Of a stretch of 6,321 bases of DNA, positions 1 through 6,311 are shown one piece after another. Under the pieces are notes generated by a model, which ran no database searches, was not told the origin of the DNA, and saw only the letters and a program-made list of their open reading frames with translations. A program made the position numbers and the translations under genes. Source of the DNA: an uncultured Clostridia bacterium (lineage in GTDB: Bacteria; Bacillota; Clostridia; TANB77; CAG-508); the NCBI GenBank assembly GCA_948528155.1, contig CAOSZT010000129.1:1-6321 (forward strand), given 5' to 3'. Position 1 is the stretch's first letter, and the number at the start of each line of letters is the position of its first letter.

Positions 1-41
1 AACAAACTAATTAATATATTAAAATATTATTAGGTGATAAA

Positions 42-1268
42 ATGAAAACAAAAGAAAAAAGAATAAAATTAAAATTCATAATTTTTATAAATCTTACAAT
101 ATTTTCAATAATATGTTTAATAATGTTCTATAATAAATATACTCCATTAAACAAATCATATGCAAAAGAAACAAATACAAAACCAGAAGAACAACTTAAA
201 ATAAGTAAAGGTGCAATTATAGATATAGATCAAATAATAAATACAAATACTAATAATGGTCAAACAGAAAAAATAATAAAAAAAGAAGAAACACTTGAAT
301 ATTTAACACAATATAAAACAAATAAAAAAATACCAAAAGGAATTTCATATGTAGTTCAAGAAGGAAGAGAAGGAAAACAAGAAATATCAATAAAAACCAT
401 ATATGATAAAGAAGGAAATATTATAATAGAAGAACAAATTCAAACAAATATAATAAAATCATCAGCAAATAAAATTGTAGAAATTGGAGGAGCAGATTAT
501 ACAAGTAATTATAAAGTAAAAGTAGGAGATATTATTTATATAACATCAGATATACTTGCAATAAGGTCTGAGCCAAACGAGGAGAGTAGAAAAATAACTA
601 CACTAAAACAAAAAGACAATGTAAAAGTATTAGAAATCAAGCAAAACTGGTACAAAATATCTTATAATAATATAATAGGATGGATAAAATCAGAATGTAC
701 AGTTCACTTTAATTTAGAAGAAAATAAGCAAAATTTAGGACAAACTTCAATAACAACAAAAAAACAATTATTATCAGAATTAAATATAAATATGAAACTA
801 AATAAAACAACAGGTCTAACATTAGAACAATTTAAAAAGGTATTATCAGATGAAAAAGATGTAAATAAGATATTTATAAACAATGCAGAATATTTTTACT
901 ATATAGAGAAACAATATAATATAAATGGATTATTTGTTGCAGCTGTTGCAATACATGAAAGCAACTGGGGAACATCAAAATTAGCAATTGAAAAAAATAA
1001 TTTATTTGGATATGGAGCCAATGATTCAGACCCTTACAATAATGCTTATATATTTAACAATTATTCTGAAAGCATTGATTTAATAGCAAGAGTTTTTATT
1101 AAATATTATTTAAATCCAAAAGGTACTAGTATTTATGGAGGAGAAAATGCAAAAGGTACATATTATAATGGGGCAACTTTAAAAGGTGTAAATATAAAAT
1201 ATGCTACAGATAAAAACTGGGCAAATGCAGTTTTTTCATATATGAAATACTTGTATAATAAGATATAA
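42..1268 (+). CDS. Membrane-anchored or secreted peptidoglycan hydrolase: G5, SH3b and glucosaminidase domains
   Basis: The 408-residue product probably cleaves glycan strands of the cell wall outside the membrane. A basic start (residues 1-11) leads into a hydrophobic segment (about 12-30). This may be an uncleaved anchor, or a signal peptide cut after the distant SYA at 39-41. Residues about 80-150 resemble a G5 domain: the IPKG and VVQEGREGK strings, then paired strands ending in VEIGG. Residues about 158-223 form a bacterial SH3 domain (KVGDIIYITSDILAIRSEPN through GWIKSECT), a wall-binding module. Residues about 255-408 match the FlgJ/LytD-type glucosaminidase fold, with AVAIHESNWGTS (probable catalytic Glu306), NNLFGYGA (319-326) and YATDKNWANAV (387-397). 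The ATG is supported by AGGTGA at 32-37, four bases upstream. The next gene has its own promoter, so this one may be a separate unit. Domain calls rest on motif recognition; the exact bond cleaved cannot be told. Confidence 0.88.
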   Translation: MKTKEKRIKLKFIIFINLTIFSIICLIMFYNKYTPLNKSYAKETNTKPEEQLKISKGAIIDIDQIINTNTNNGQTEKIIKKEETLEYLTQYKTNKKIPKGISYVVQEGREGKQEISIKTIYDKEGNIIIEEQIQTNIIKSSANKIVEIGGADYTSNYKVKVGDIIYITSDILAIRSEPNEESRKITTLKQKDNVKVLEIKQNWYKISYNNIIGWIKSECTVHFNLEENKQNLGQTSITTKKQLLSELNINMKLNKTTGLTLEQFKKVLSDEKDVNKIFINNAEYFYYIEKQYNINGLFVAAVAIHESNWGTSKLAIEKNNLFGYGANDSDPYNNAYIFNNYSESIDLIARVFIKYYLNPKGTSIYGGENAKGTYYNGATLKGVNIKYATDKNWANAVFSYMKYLYNKI

Positions 1269-1298
1269 TGCAATATAAAAAAAAATCTATAAAATTCC

Positions 1299-1327
1299 TT
1301 GATATTTTTTCCAAGATATTGTATGAT
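1299..1327 (+). promoter_or_regulatory. Predicted sigma-A-type promoter for the five-gene cluster
   Basis: TTGATA at 1299-1304 (five of six bases match TTGACA) is followed by a 17-base spacer and TATGAT at 1322-1327 (five of six match TATAAT). It lies in the largest intergenic gap and faces the downstream genes. A start site near 1334 would give a leader of roughly 55-60 bases before the ATG at 1391. In DNA this A+T-rich, chance matches to the -10 box are common. The near-consensus -35 box and ideal spacing are what lift this one above background. Confidence 0.6.
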
Positions 1328-1390
1328 ATATAAGTATAAATAACGTAAAAAAATCAAGTATTTAAAAGAAAAAAGAAGGGGGCTAAAAAA

Positions 1391-1798
1391 ATGAAGAAAG
1401 TGCTAGTAATATTTTTAATATTAATAATAATATTAGGAATATTTAGTTTTTCAAGTAAAGTATTAGCAACAGAAAAAGCAATAGATGAAAAAACAGAAAG
1501 TAAACTTGTAGAAATAAAAGAAACTCAAACAAAATCAATAGAAGATTATAAAGAAAAATATGGCTCAGATACATATGGATTAGTAGCATATATTTTAAAT
1601 ATTATAAGAATATATAGTATACCATTTTGTTTTTTAGGAATAGCAATTGGAGCAATACATCAATATGTAATAGGTATAAGAAAATTGGATACACTAGAAA
1701 AAGGAATGGGTTTAGTTGTAACCTTTGTCGTATTATTAATAGTTTGCCAAGTTTTACCTCTAGCATTTGCGATGTTTGTTAAATTTGGAAGAGGATAA
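1391..1798 (+). CDS. Small exported protein with two membrane segments, VirB2/TrbC-like topology
   Basis: The 135-residue product starts with a classic signal peptide: MKK, a long hydrophobic core (4-20), then SSKVLA with likely cleavage after Ala27. A charged stretch (about 28-60, rich in Glu and Lys) follows. Then come two hydrophobic segments, about 64-95 and 106-130, joined by a short basic loop (GIRKLDTLEKGM), and the tail KFGRG. A signal peptide, two helices and a basic loop is the pattern of VirB2/TrbC pilin-like subunits of type IV secretion systems. That family call rests on topology only; no diagnostic motif is visible, and the charged region makes it longer than typical mature VirB2. 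The start has a strong site, AAGGGGG at 1376-1382, eight bases before the ATG. It is first in the cluster, directly after the predicted promoter and 85 bases before the TadZ-like gene. It could instead be a small membrane partner with no pilus role. Confidence 0.72.
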   Translation: MKKVLVIFLILIIILGIFSFSSKVLATEKAIDEKTESKLVEIKETQTKSIEDYKEKYGSDTYGLVAYILNIIRIYSIPFCFLGIAIGAIHQYVIGIRKLDTLEKGMGLVVTFVVLLIVCQVLPLAFAMFVKFGRG

Positions 1799-1872
1799 AA
1801 TAAGATATTAGCTTTAGTCAAAAAAAGAAGATTTTTAAAGACGAAGAACAAAGCAAAGCGTAGTGAAAGGAA

Positions 1873-1878
1873 AGAGGG
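1873..1878 (+). promoter_or_regulatory. Ribosome binding site deciding the start of the TadZ-like gene
   Basis: AGAGGG lies five bases before the ATG at 1884, a normal spacing. An in-frame GTG at 1863 would add seven residues (MKGKREQ) but has only A-rich sequence without a clear Shine-Dalgarno match before it. Starting at 1884 also places the first beta strand of the receiver-like fold (KVLFAV) directly at the N-terminus, as expected. Confidence 0.6.
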
Positions 1879-1883
1879 AACAA

Positions 1884-4397
1884 ATGAAAGTTTTATTTGC
1901 TGTAAGTAATGAAGAAATATCAGAATCAATAGTAAAAAGATATCAAAGAGAATATAAAGAGATAATTTCATATAAAAATGTTTATTACTTTAATGCGATT
2001 TTAAAAGAGTTACAAAAAGATAAAAGTTATGATAGAATTGTTATAAGTGAGGAATTAGAAGCATTTACAAATACACAATATACACAAATAGATAAATTTA
2101 TATTTGATAAACTAGACAGTATTAGTGATGAAGCATCAAATTTAAAAGGTGATGATATCCCAATAATACTAATATGTTCAGATAGAAGAGAAAAAGCAGA
2201 AGAAATGTTAGTTAAATTATTTGGAATAGGAGTTTATAATGCACTACTTGGAAATGACAGAAGTGTTGATAGTGTTTGTAATTTATTAAATAAACCACGT
2301 TTAAAAAAAGACGCCAAAATTTATTATAAAATAGATTCAGAAGATGTTTCTTATCAATCTGAAAATGAAAATGATGTAAGTGAAATAGAAATTCAAAATA
2401 TTCTAGCTCATTATAAAAGATTAGGAAAAGATGAAAAAAGATATGTTGATAGTTTTGATAATATTGCATCACAATATAATGATGTGCAATTAAGAATAAT
2501 AAGTAAATTTTTGCCATTAAATGTAAGAGCAGTACTTGAAGAAAAATCATCAAAATATCAACAAATAATATCATTTAATAGTAAAGTTTCAGATAATTTA
2601 AGATCTCAAGATGTTAGTAAGGAAAAAGAAGGAACAAGTGCAAAACTACTAAATTCTCAAAATAATGAAAAAAAATTATCAAAACCAGTAGTTATACCAT
2701 CATCTGTAAATATGAGTAGTGTTAAAAAATTAGCTAAAACTAAAAATGAAATAAAACCTATTGAAACAGTAACAGAAGATAGAATTAGAACAGATATAAG
2801 AAAAGTAGGACCAGCATTTGAAAAACCAATACAACAAACTGAAAAAGATATAAATATAGAAAAATTAAATACTGATTCAGATGTAGACACACAAAATAAT
2901 TTAATAGATGTAGCAATTGACAAATTACAAACAGAGCTAGAAGTAGAAGCACCAAAAAGGAAAAGAGGAAGACCAAGAAAAAATCCAGTACCAGAACAAG
3001 TAGCTATTGAAACACCAAAAAGGGGAAGAGGAAGACCAAGGAAAAATGCTATACCAGAAGAACAAGAAAAATTTGTTTTACCTAAAGTTGATAATAATGA
3101 AGACGAAGAAGATGTTTTATTACCAGGATTTGATACAGAAGATGTAATGTTGCCAGGTTTCAAAGATGAAGAAGATACAATTTTACCAGGATTTGAGGAA
3201 GAAGAAAATAATATATTACCAGGATTTGACGAACAAGAAGAAGAAAATAATATATTACCAGGATTTAGTGAACAAGAAGATGAAGAAACTAACATATTAC
3301 CAGGTTTTGAGGAACAAGAAGATGAAGAAGAAAATATATTACCAGGCTTTGAAAACAATATTGAAAAAGAAGATAATTTTTCACAAATTACAAATCAATC
3401 AATAAATAATACTATAGGAAATGACAGGAAATTTGGTCAAATACCAAATCAAAATTATAATAATGATATTGGATATCAACAAGAAAATATGCTAAAAAAT
3501 ATAAATTCATTATATAAAGATATAGATATATCAAATTTATTAACATCAGATAAAAAAGTTGCTTGTTTTATAGGAACAACTAAAAATGGAACATCATTTA
3601 TAGTTAATAATTTAGCAGAAATATCAGCAAAAATGGGAATAGATACAGCAATTTTAGATACAACTAAAAATAGAAATTCATACTATATTTATACAAAAAA
3701 TGAAGAATATTTAAGAAAAATAGCTATGGAAAGTGTAAATAATTTATTACAAGGTGAGGCAAAAGGAATAAAAGTAGGAAATAATTTAAATGTATATACA
3801 TCATTACCAGATGAAACACAAGGAATAGAAAATGCAGGAAGAATATTACAAACACTATTAAAAAGACATTCACTAGTATTAATAGATTGTGATTTTGAAA
3901 CACCAGCAGAATATTTTGAAAAAGCACAAGAAATATATCTAGTTCAAACATTTGACATACTTACAATACAACCACTAACAGCATTTTTAAGAGATTTAAA
4001 ATCAAAAAACATTTTAAAAGAAGAAAAATTAAGAGTTGTATTAAATAAAGAAATAAATGTTAGAGGAGTTAATGAAAAAACAATCATAGGAGGAATGGCA
4101 TATTATAATGATCCAGCAATGTCATTTATGACAGAATTATTTGATAAAAATACAATAAGATATATAACAGTACCATTTAGTGAAGAAGTATATGCAAAAT
4201 ATTTAGAAAATGTCATCAACTGTGAAGTTTCAGTAAAAGGATATCCAAAAAATATGATACAAATATTTAATAAATTGTCAAATATGGTATATCCATTATT
4301 ATCTGGAAAATCAGCATATACACCACCTAAAGTAGAAAAAAGTGCTTTCACATCAAGTATGAATTCTACATTAGATCAGATGAAAAATAAATATTAA
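1884..4397 (+). CDS. TadZ/CpaE-like protein: receiver-like domain, AT-hooks, LPGF repeats, degenerate MinD/ParA-type ATPase domain
   Basis: With the ATG at 1884 the product has 837 residues and no signal peptide or membrane segment, so it is probably cytoplasmic. Residues about 1-138 look like a receiver fold (strands KVLFAV, DRIVIS at 50-55, IPIILICS at 92-99) without the phospho-acceptor Asp, as in atypical TadZ/CpaE receivers. A helical region (about 165-235) and a polar linker follow. Two AT-hook cores, RGRPRK, lie at 361-366 and 382-387. An acidic tract with seven LPGF motifs spans 413-489. Residues about 553-808 resemble a MinD/ParA/TadZ ATPase: Walker-A-like GTTKNGTSF at 564-572, AILDTT near 590, and a Walker-B-like VLIDCDF at 665-671. 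The loop lacks both the signature and P-loop lysines, so ATP hydrolysis is doubtful. TadZ proteins localise pilus machinery; that role here is inferred. No other Tad genes lie in the window. An alternative GTG start at 1863 would give 844 residues. Confidence 0.8.
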   Translation: MKVLFAVSNEEISESIVKRYQREYKEIISYKNVYYFNAILKELQKDKSYDRIVISEELEAFTNTQYTQIDKFIFDKLDSISDEASNLKGDDIPIILICSDRREKAEEMLVKLFGIGVYNALLGNDRSVDSVCNLLNKPRLKKDAKIYYKIDSEDVSYQSENENDVSEIEIQNILAHYKRLGKDEKRYVDSFDNIASQYNDVQLRIISKFLPLNVRAVLEEKSSKYQQIISFNSKVSDNLRSQDVSKEKEGTSAKLLNSQNNEKKLSKPVVIPSSVNMSSVKKLAKTKNEIKPIETVTEDRIRTDIRKVGPAFEKPIQQTEKDINIEKLNTDSDVDTQNNLIDVAIDKLQTELEVEAPKRKRGRPRKNPVPEQVAIETPKRGRGRPRKNAIPEEQEKFVLPKVDNNEDEEDVLLPGFDTEDVMLPGFKDEEDTILPGFEEEENNILPGFDEQEEENNILPGFSEQEDEETNILPGFEEQEDEEENILPGFENNIEKEDNFSQITNQSINNTIGNDRKFGQIPNQNYNNDIGYQQENMLKNINSLYKDIDISNLLTSDKKVACFIGTTKNGTSFIVNNLAEISAKMGIDTAILDTTKNRNSYYIYTKNEEYLRKIAMESVNNLLQGEAKGIKVGNNLNVYTSLPDETQGIENAGRILQTLLKRHSLVLIDCDFETPAEYFEKAQEIYLVQTFDILTIQPLTAFLRDLKSKNILKEEKLRVVLNKEINVRGVNEKTIIGGMAYYNDPAMSFMTELFDKNTIRYITVPFSEEVYAKYLENVINCEVSVKGYPKNMIQIFNKLSNMVYPLLSGKSAYTPPKVEKSAFTSSMNSTLDQMKNKY
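2946..3071 (+). repeat. In-frame 63-bp tandem duplication encoding two AT-hook motifs
   Basis: Two adjacent 63-base units (2946-3008 and 3009-3071) encode 21-residue repeats. They begin EAPKRKRGRPRKN and ETPKRGRGRPRKN and both continue into a short Pro/Glu segment. The first roughly 54 bases of each unit are closely similar at DNA level, including the run encoding RGRPRK (2964-2981 and 3027-3044). GRP flanked by basic residues is the classic AT-hook core that binds the minor groove of A+T-rich DNA. Confidence 0.85.
3120..3350 (+). repeat. Seven-copy LPGF repeat tract within the TadZ-like gene
   Basis: LPGF occurs seven times, at residues 413, 423, 434, 445, 458, 472 and 486 of the 837-residue product. 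The linkers are almost entirely Asp, Glu, Gln and Asn. Successive spacings are 10, 11, 11, 13, 14 and 14 residues. At DNA level an identical 30-base run occurs at 3198-3227 and 3237-3266, which points to duplication by slippage. The tract is likely disordered, with the short hydrophobic motifs acting as repeated docking sites; that function is inferred. Confidence 0.9.
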
Positions 4398-4409
4398 AAA
4401 GAAATATAT

Positions 4410-4417
4410 AGGGGGAG
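4410..4417 (+). promoter_or_regulatory. Ribosome binding site supporting a GTG start
   Basis: AGGGGGAG sits six bases before the GTG at 4424. It is the only strong Shine-Dalgarno-like sequence in the 26-base gap after the TadZ-like gene. It supports GTG as start codon, and the hydrophobic anchor then begins at residue 2. Confidence 0.7.
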
Positions 4418-4423
4418 AAAAAA

Positions 4424-5503
4424 GTGTTAATACCAATAGTAATAATACTAATAATAGCAGTTCTAATATTAATAGTATATAATCTTAGTATTCATAAAAA
4501 AATACAAACATATAAAAATATAAATCAAAAGATAACCAATTTATCAGTAGTACAAGATTTTATGAGTGCAATAGGAGAAACAAGCACTGTTGATGAAAAA
4601 ATAAAGAAAATAAATGATATTTTAATTGAAAAATATGAAATTAAATATTCTACAATAGTGGTGTTTAATGGAGCAGAATATGAAATAAAAGCATCAAATG
4701 TAGATGAAAGACATTGGGACGCATTAAAATCACTACAAGATGTAGATATATTTAAAGATAGTATATCACAAGCAACCCCTAAATATATTACTGTAAATAA
4801 TGATAAAGAGAGATTACCATATCAACAAATGGAATTTGGAAGAGCAAAATCAGCAATATTTTTTCCACTATATATAGATAATGTATATATAGGATATTGG
4901 ATAATAGAAAGTGGAACACCACACGATTTTGACAATGTTGATATTACAGTTTTAGAAGTAATAAAAGACAATATTGTTTCAGTTTTAAAAACAGTTGTAC
5001 ATCAAAAAACTCTTGAAACAATTGTTAGAAAAGATTTGTTTTCTGGATTATATTCAGAAGAATATTTATATGGTGCAGGTAGAAAAATAATTGATCAATA
5101 TACAACTTCAACAATTTGTATGTTTAGAATAACAAATCTTGAAGAAATAAATCATAAATGCTCAAGAGAATTAGGAAATAATGTAATAGAGCATATAAGT
5201 GAATATATAAAAAATAATATAGCAGAACAGTATGTATTTGTAAGATATATGGGACCTAAATTTGTTATTGCATTTTCTGGAGTAGAAATAAATGGTGTAG
5301 CTGGATATGTAAATGATTTAAAAGAAAAAATAGAAAATACAAAAATAATATCTGAGGAAAATGAGAAGATAGGAGCATATCCAAGATTAAATTTTGCTAT
5401 ATCTACATATTATAAAGGTACAGGTTTAGAGACAATTTTAAAAAAACAAGAAGAATATTTAGATAATGCAGATATTAACGAAAGTGATATTACTAATATA
5501 TAA
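4424..5503 (+). CDS. Membrane-anchored protein with GAF-like and degenerate GGDEF-like domains
   Basis: The 359-residue product begins with a hydrophobic anchor (2-20), then a basic, probably helical linker (24-40). Residues about 40-192 look like a GAF sensory domain: VVFNGAEYEIKAS at 79-91, and SAIFFPLYIDNVYIGYWIIE at 143-162 followed by HDFDNVDITVLEVIKDNIV. Residues about 200-345 follow the GGDEF layout. DLFSGLYSEEYL (204-215) matches the D-LTGL-N-R opening, and RYMGPKF (274-280) sits where RYGGDEF would be. The signature is therefore MGPKF, the metal-binding Asp strand reads RITNLE (235-240), and no RxxD inhibitory site precedes the signature. Cyclic-di-GMP synthesis is very unlikely; a ligand-sensing or scaffold role is more plausible. 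The gene starts with GTG 26 bases after the TadZ-like gene and is probably co-transcribed with it. The GGDEF assignment is a pattern-based judgement; the GAF call is similarly moderate. Confidence 0.75.
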   Translation: MLIPIVIILIIAVLILIVYNLSIHKKIQTYKNINQKITNLSVVQDFMSAIGETSTVDEKIKKINDILIEKYEIKYSTIVVFNGAEYEIKASNVDERHWDALKSLQDVDIFKDSISQATPKYITVNNDKERLPYQQMEFGRAKSAIFFPLYIDNVYIGYWIIESGTPHDFDNVDITVLEVIKDNIVSVLKTVVHQKTLETIVRKDLFSGLYSEEYLYGAGRKIIDQYTTSTICMFRITNLEEINHKCSRELGNNVIEHISEYIKNNIAEQYVFVRYMGPKFVIAFSGVEINGVAGYVNDLKEKIENTKIISEENEKIGAYPRLNFAISTYYKGTGLETILKKQEEYLDNADINESDITNI

Positions 5504-5539
5504 TATAAAAATAAAATGTAAGAAAAAGGAGGGGCATAT

Positions 5540-5800
5540 ATGGAATTTGACAAAACAATGAATTTTCAAGTTGAAAGAGAAGAAAATACAAAAGCTAGAG
5601 AAATACTAAAAGAGGTATATGATGCATTAATAGAAAAAGGATATAATCCAATAAATCAAATTGTTGGTTATATTTTATCAGGAGATCCTACATATATAAC
5701 AAGTTATAATAATGCAAGAAATAAAATTAGGACAATAGAAAGAGATGAACTTTTAGAAAAAATGGTAAAACATTATATTGGAATAGATTTAGAAAGTTAA
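5540..5800 (+). CDS. ireB: IreB family regulatory phosphoprotein (UPF0297)
   Basis: The 86-residue product matches the IreB/YrzL (UPF0297) family along its whole length. Diagnostic stretches are REILKEVYDALIEKGYNPIN (20-39), QIVGYILSGDPTYIT (40-54) and NNARNKIRTIERDELLEKMV (57-76). In Enterococcus faecalis, IreB is a small cytoplasmic substrate of the PASTA-domain Ser/Thr kinase IreK and affects intrinsic cephalosporin resistance; its N-terminal threonines are phosphorylated. Here Thr6, in DKTMNF, is the likely equivalent acceptor. The kinase gene is not in this window. A near-perfect site, AAGGAGG at 5526-5532, lies seven bases before the ATG. The gap to the upstream gene is 36 bases and to ruvX 34 bases, so the pair is probably co-transcribed, as is usual in Bacillota. 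Confidence 0.95.
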   Translation: MEFDKTMNFQVEREENTKAREILKEVYDALIEKGYNPINQIVGYILSGDPTYITSYNNARNKIRTIERDELLEKMVKHYIGIDLES

Positions 5801-5834
5801 TATAATATTGATTTTATAACAAGGAATAAAGTAT

Positions 5835-6254
5835 ATGAGAAAATTAGGAATAGATTATGGCGATGCTCGTGTTGGAATTTCATTAACAGACCCACTAAAT
5901 ATAACAGTACAAGGATTAGAAACAATACAAAGAAATGGCTCAGATAAAGTTGTTCTGAGACATTTAGACGAAATTTTGGACAAGTATGAAATTGATACAA
6001 TTGTTGTAGGAATGCCATTAAATCTTAAAGGAGAAAAAACAGTTAGAGCAGAAATTACAGAACAGTTTGTACATAAATTAAAATGTAAGTATAATAAAAT
6101 CAAAATTGTTACAGTTGATGAGAGATTAACTACTGTTGCTGCACATAAAACAATGAATTTTTTGGGAATAGATAAGAATAAAAAACATAATATTGTAGAT
6201 ACTATATCTGCAGTATACATTTTAGAAACTTATATAAATTCTGAAAATAAATAA
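5835..6254 (+). CDS. ruvX: RuvX/YqgF family putative Holliday junction resolvase or pre-16S rRNA nuclease
   Basis: The 139-residue product is full length for the family (about 135-150 residues) and has the RNase H-like fold motifs in order: LGIDYGDARVGIS at 4-16 (Asp7), VVGMPLNLKG at 57-66, VDERLTTVAA at 94-103 (Glu96) and NIVDTISAVYIL at 119-130 (Asp122). The three acidic residues for metal binding are therefore intact. The family is annotated as a putative Holliday junction resolvase, and the E. coli homologue has been linked to 16S rRNA 5'-end processing; the sequence cannot choose between these. AAGGA at 5821-5825 lies nine bases before the ATG. It follows ireB in the conserved ireB-ruvX order. 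No terminator hairpin follows it. Confidence 0.95.
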   Translation: MRKLGIDYGDARVGISLTDPLNITVQGLETIQRNGSDKVVLRHLDEILDKYEIDTIVVGMPLNLKGEKTVRAEITEQFVHKLKCKYNKIKIVTVDERLTTVAAHKTMNFLGIDKNKKHNIVDTISAVYILETYINSENK

Positions 6255-6282
6255 AAAGTTGTGATAAAAATGTAAAAAATAG

Positions 6283-6311
6283 TTGCAAATTAAAATAAAA
6301 TAAGATATTAT
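6283..6311 (+). promoter_or_regulatory. Possible promoter for a gene beyond the window end
   Basis: TTGCAA (6283-6288; four of six consensus bases) is followed by a 17-base spacer and TATTAT (6306-6311; five of six). It lies 28 bases after ruvX and points out of the window. The weak -35 box and strongly A+T-rich context mean it could be a chance match; any gene it serves is not visible here. Confidence 0.3.

Noticed and set aside
1..41. Promoter for the hydrolase gene, including the palindrome taatatatta at 12-21
   Set aside because: Too little upstream sequence is present to find a -35 box, and short A/T palindromes are expected by chance in this composition.
1271..1321. Possible terminator after the hydrolase gene (CAATAT at 1271-1276 and ATATTG at 1316-1321)
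   Set aside because: The stem is only six A+T-rich pairs with a loop of about 39 bases and no U-run directly after it, so it does not fit an intrinsic terminator.
1799..1883. Riboswitch or internal promoter in the 85-base gap before the TadZ-like gene
   Set aside because: Only weak short complementarity (CTTTA and TAAAG) and no paired -35/-10 boxes with suitable spacing are visible; nothing resembles a known riboswitch core.
1660..1971. Hydrophobic - strand frame spanning the gap between the first two cluster genes
   Set aside because: A+T-rich sequence reads as Phe/Leu/Ile in reverse. It overlaps two better-supported + strand genes and has no convincing start signal.
2657..3358. Long open frame on the - strand (233 codons) with Ser-rich and NPGN-like repeats
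   Set aside because: It lies opposite the AT-hook and LPGF tract. The repeats mirror the acidic codons and the LPGF codons of the sense strand, and low-complexity GAA-rich sequence leaves few stops in the reverse frame. There is no ribosome binding site or family resemblance.
3166..3405. Second + strand frame with a repeated Lys/Tyr pattern
   Set aside because: It is an out-of-frame reading of the LPGF repeat tract inside the TadZ-like gene, and the repetitive peptide follows from the DNA repeat.
5855..6220. Open frame of 121 codons on the - strand across ruvX
   Set aside because: The + strand gene matches RuvX over its full length with all catalytic residues; the reverse frame shows no recognisable domain or ribosome binding site.
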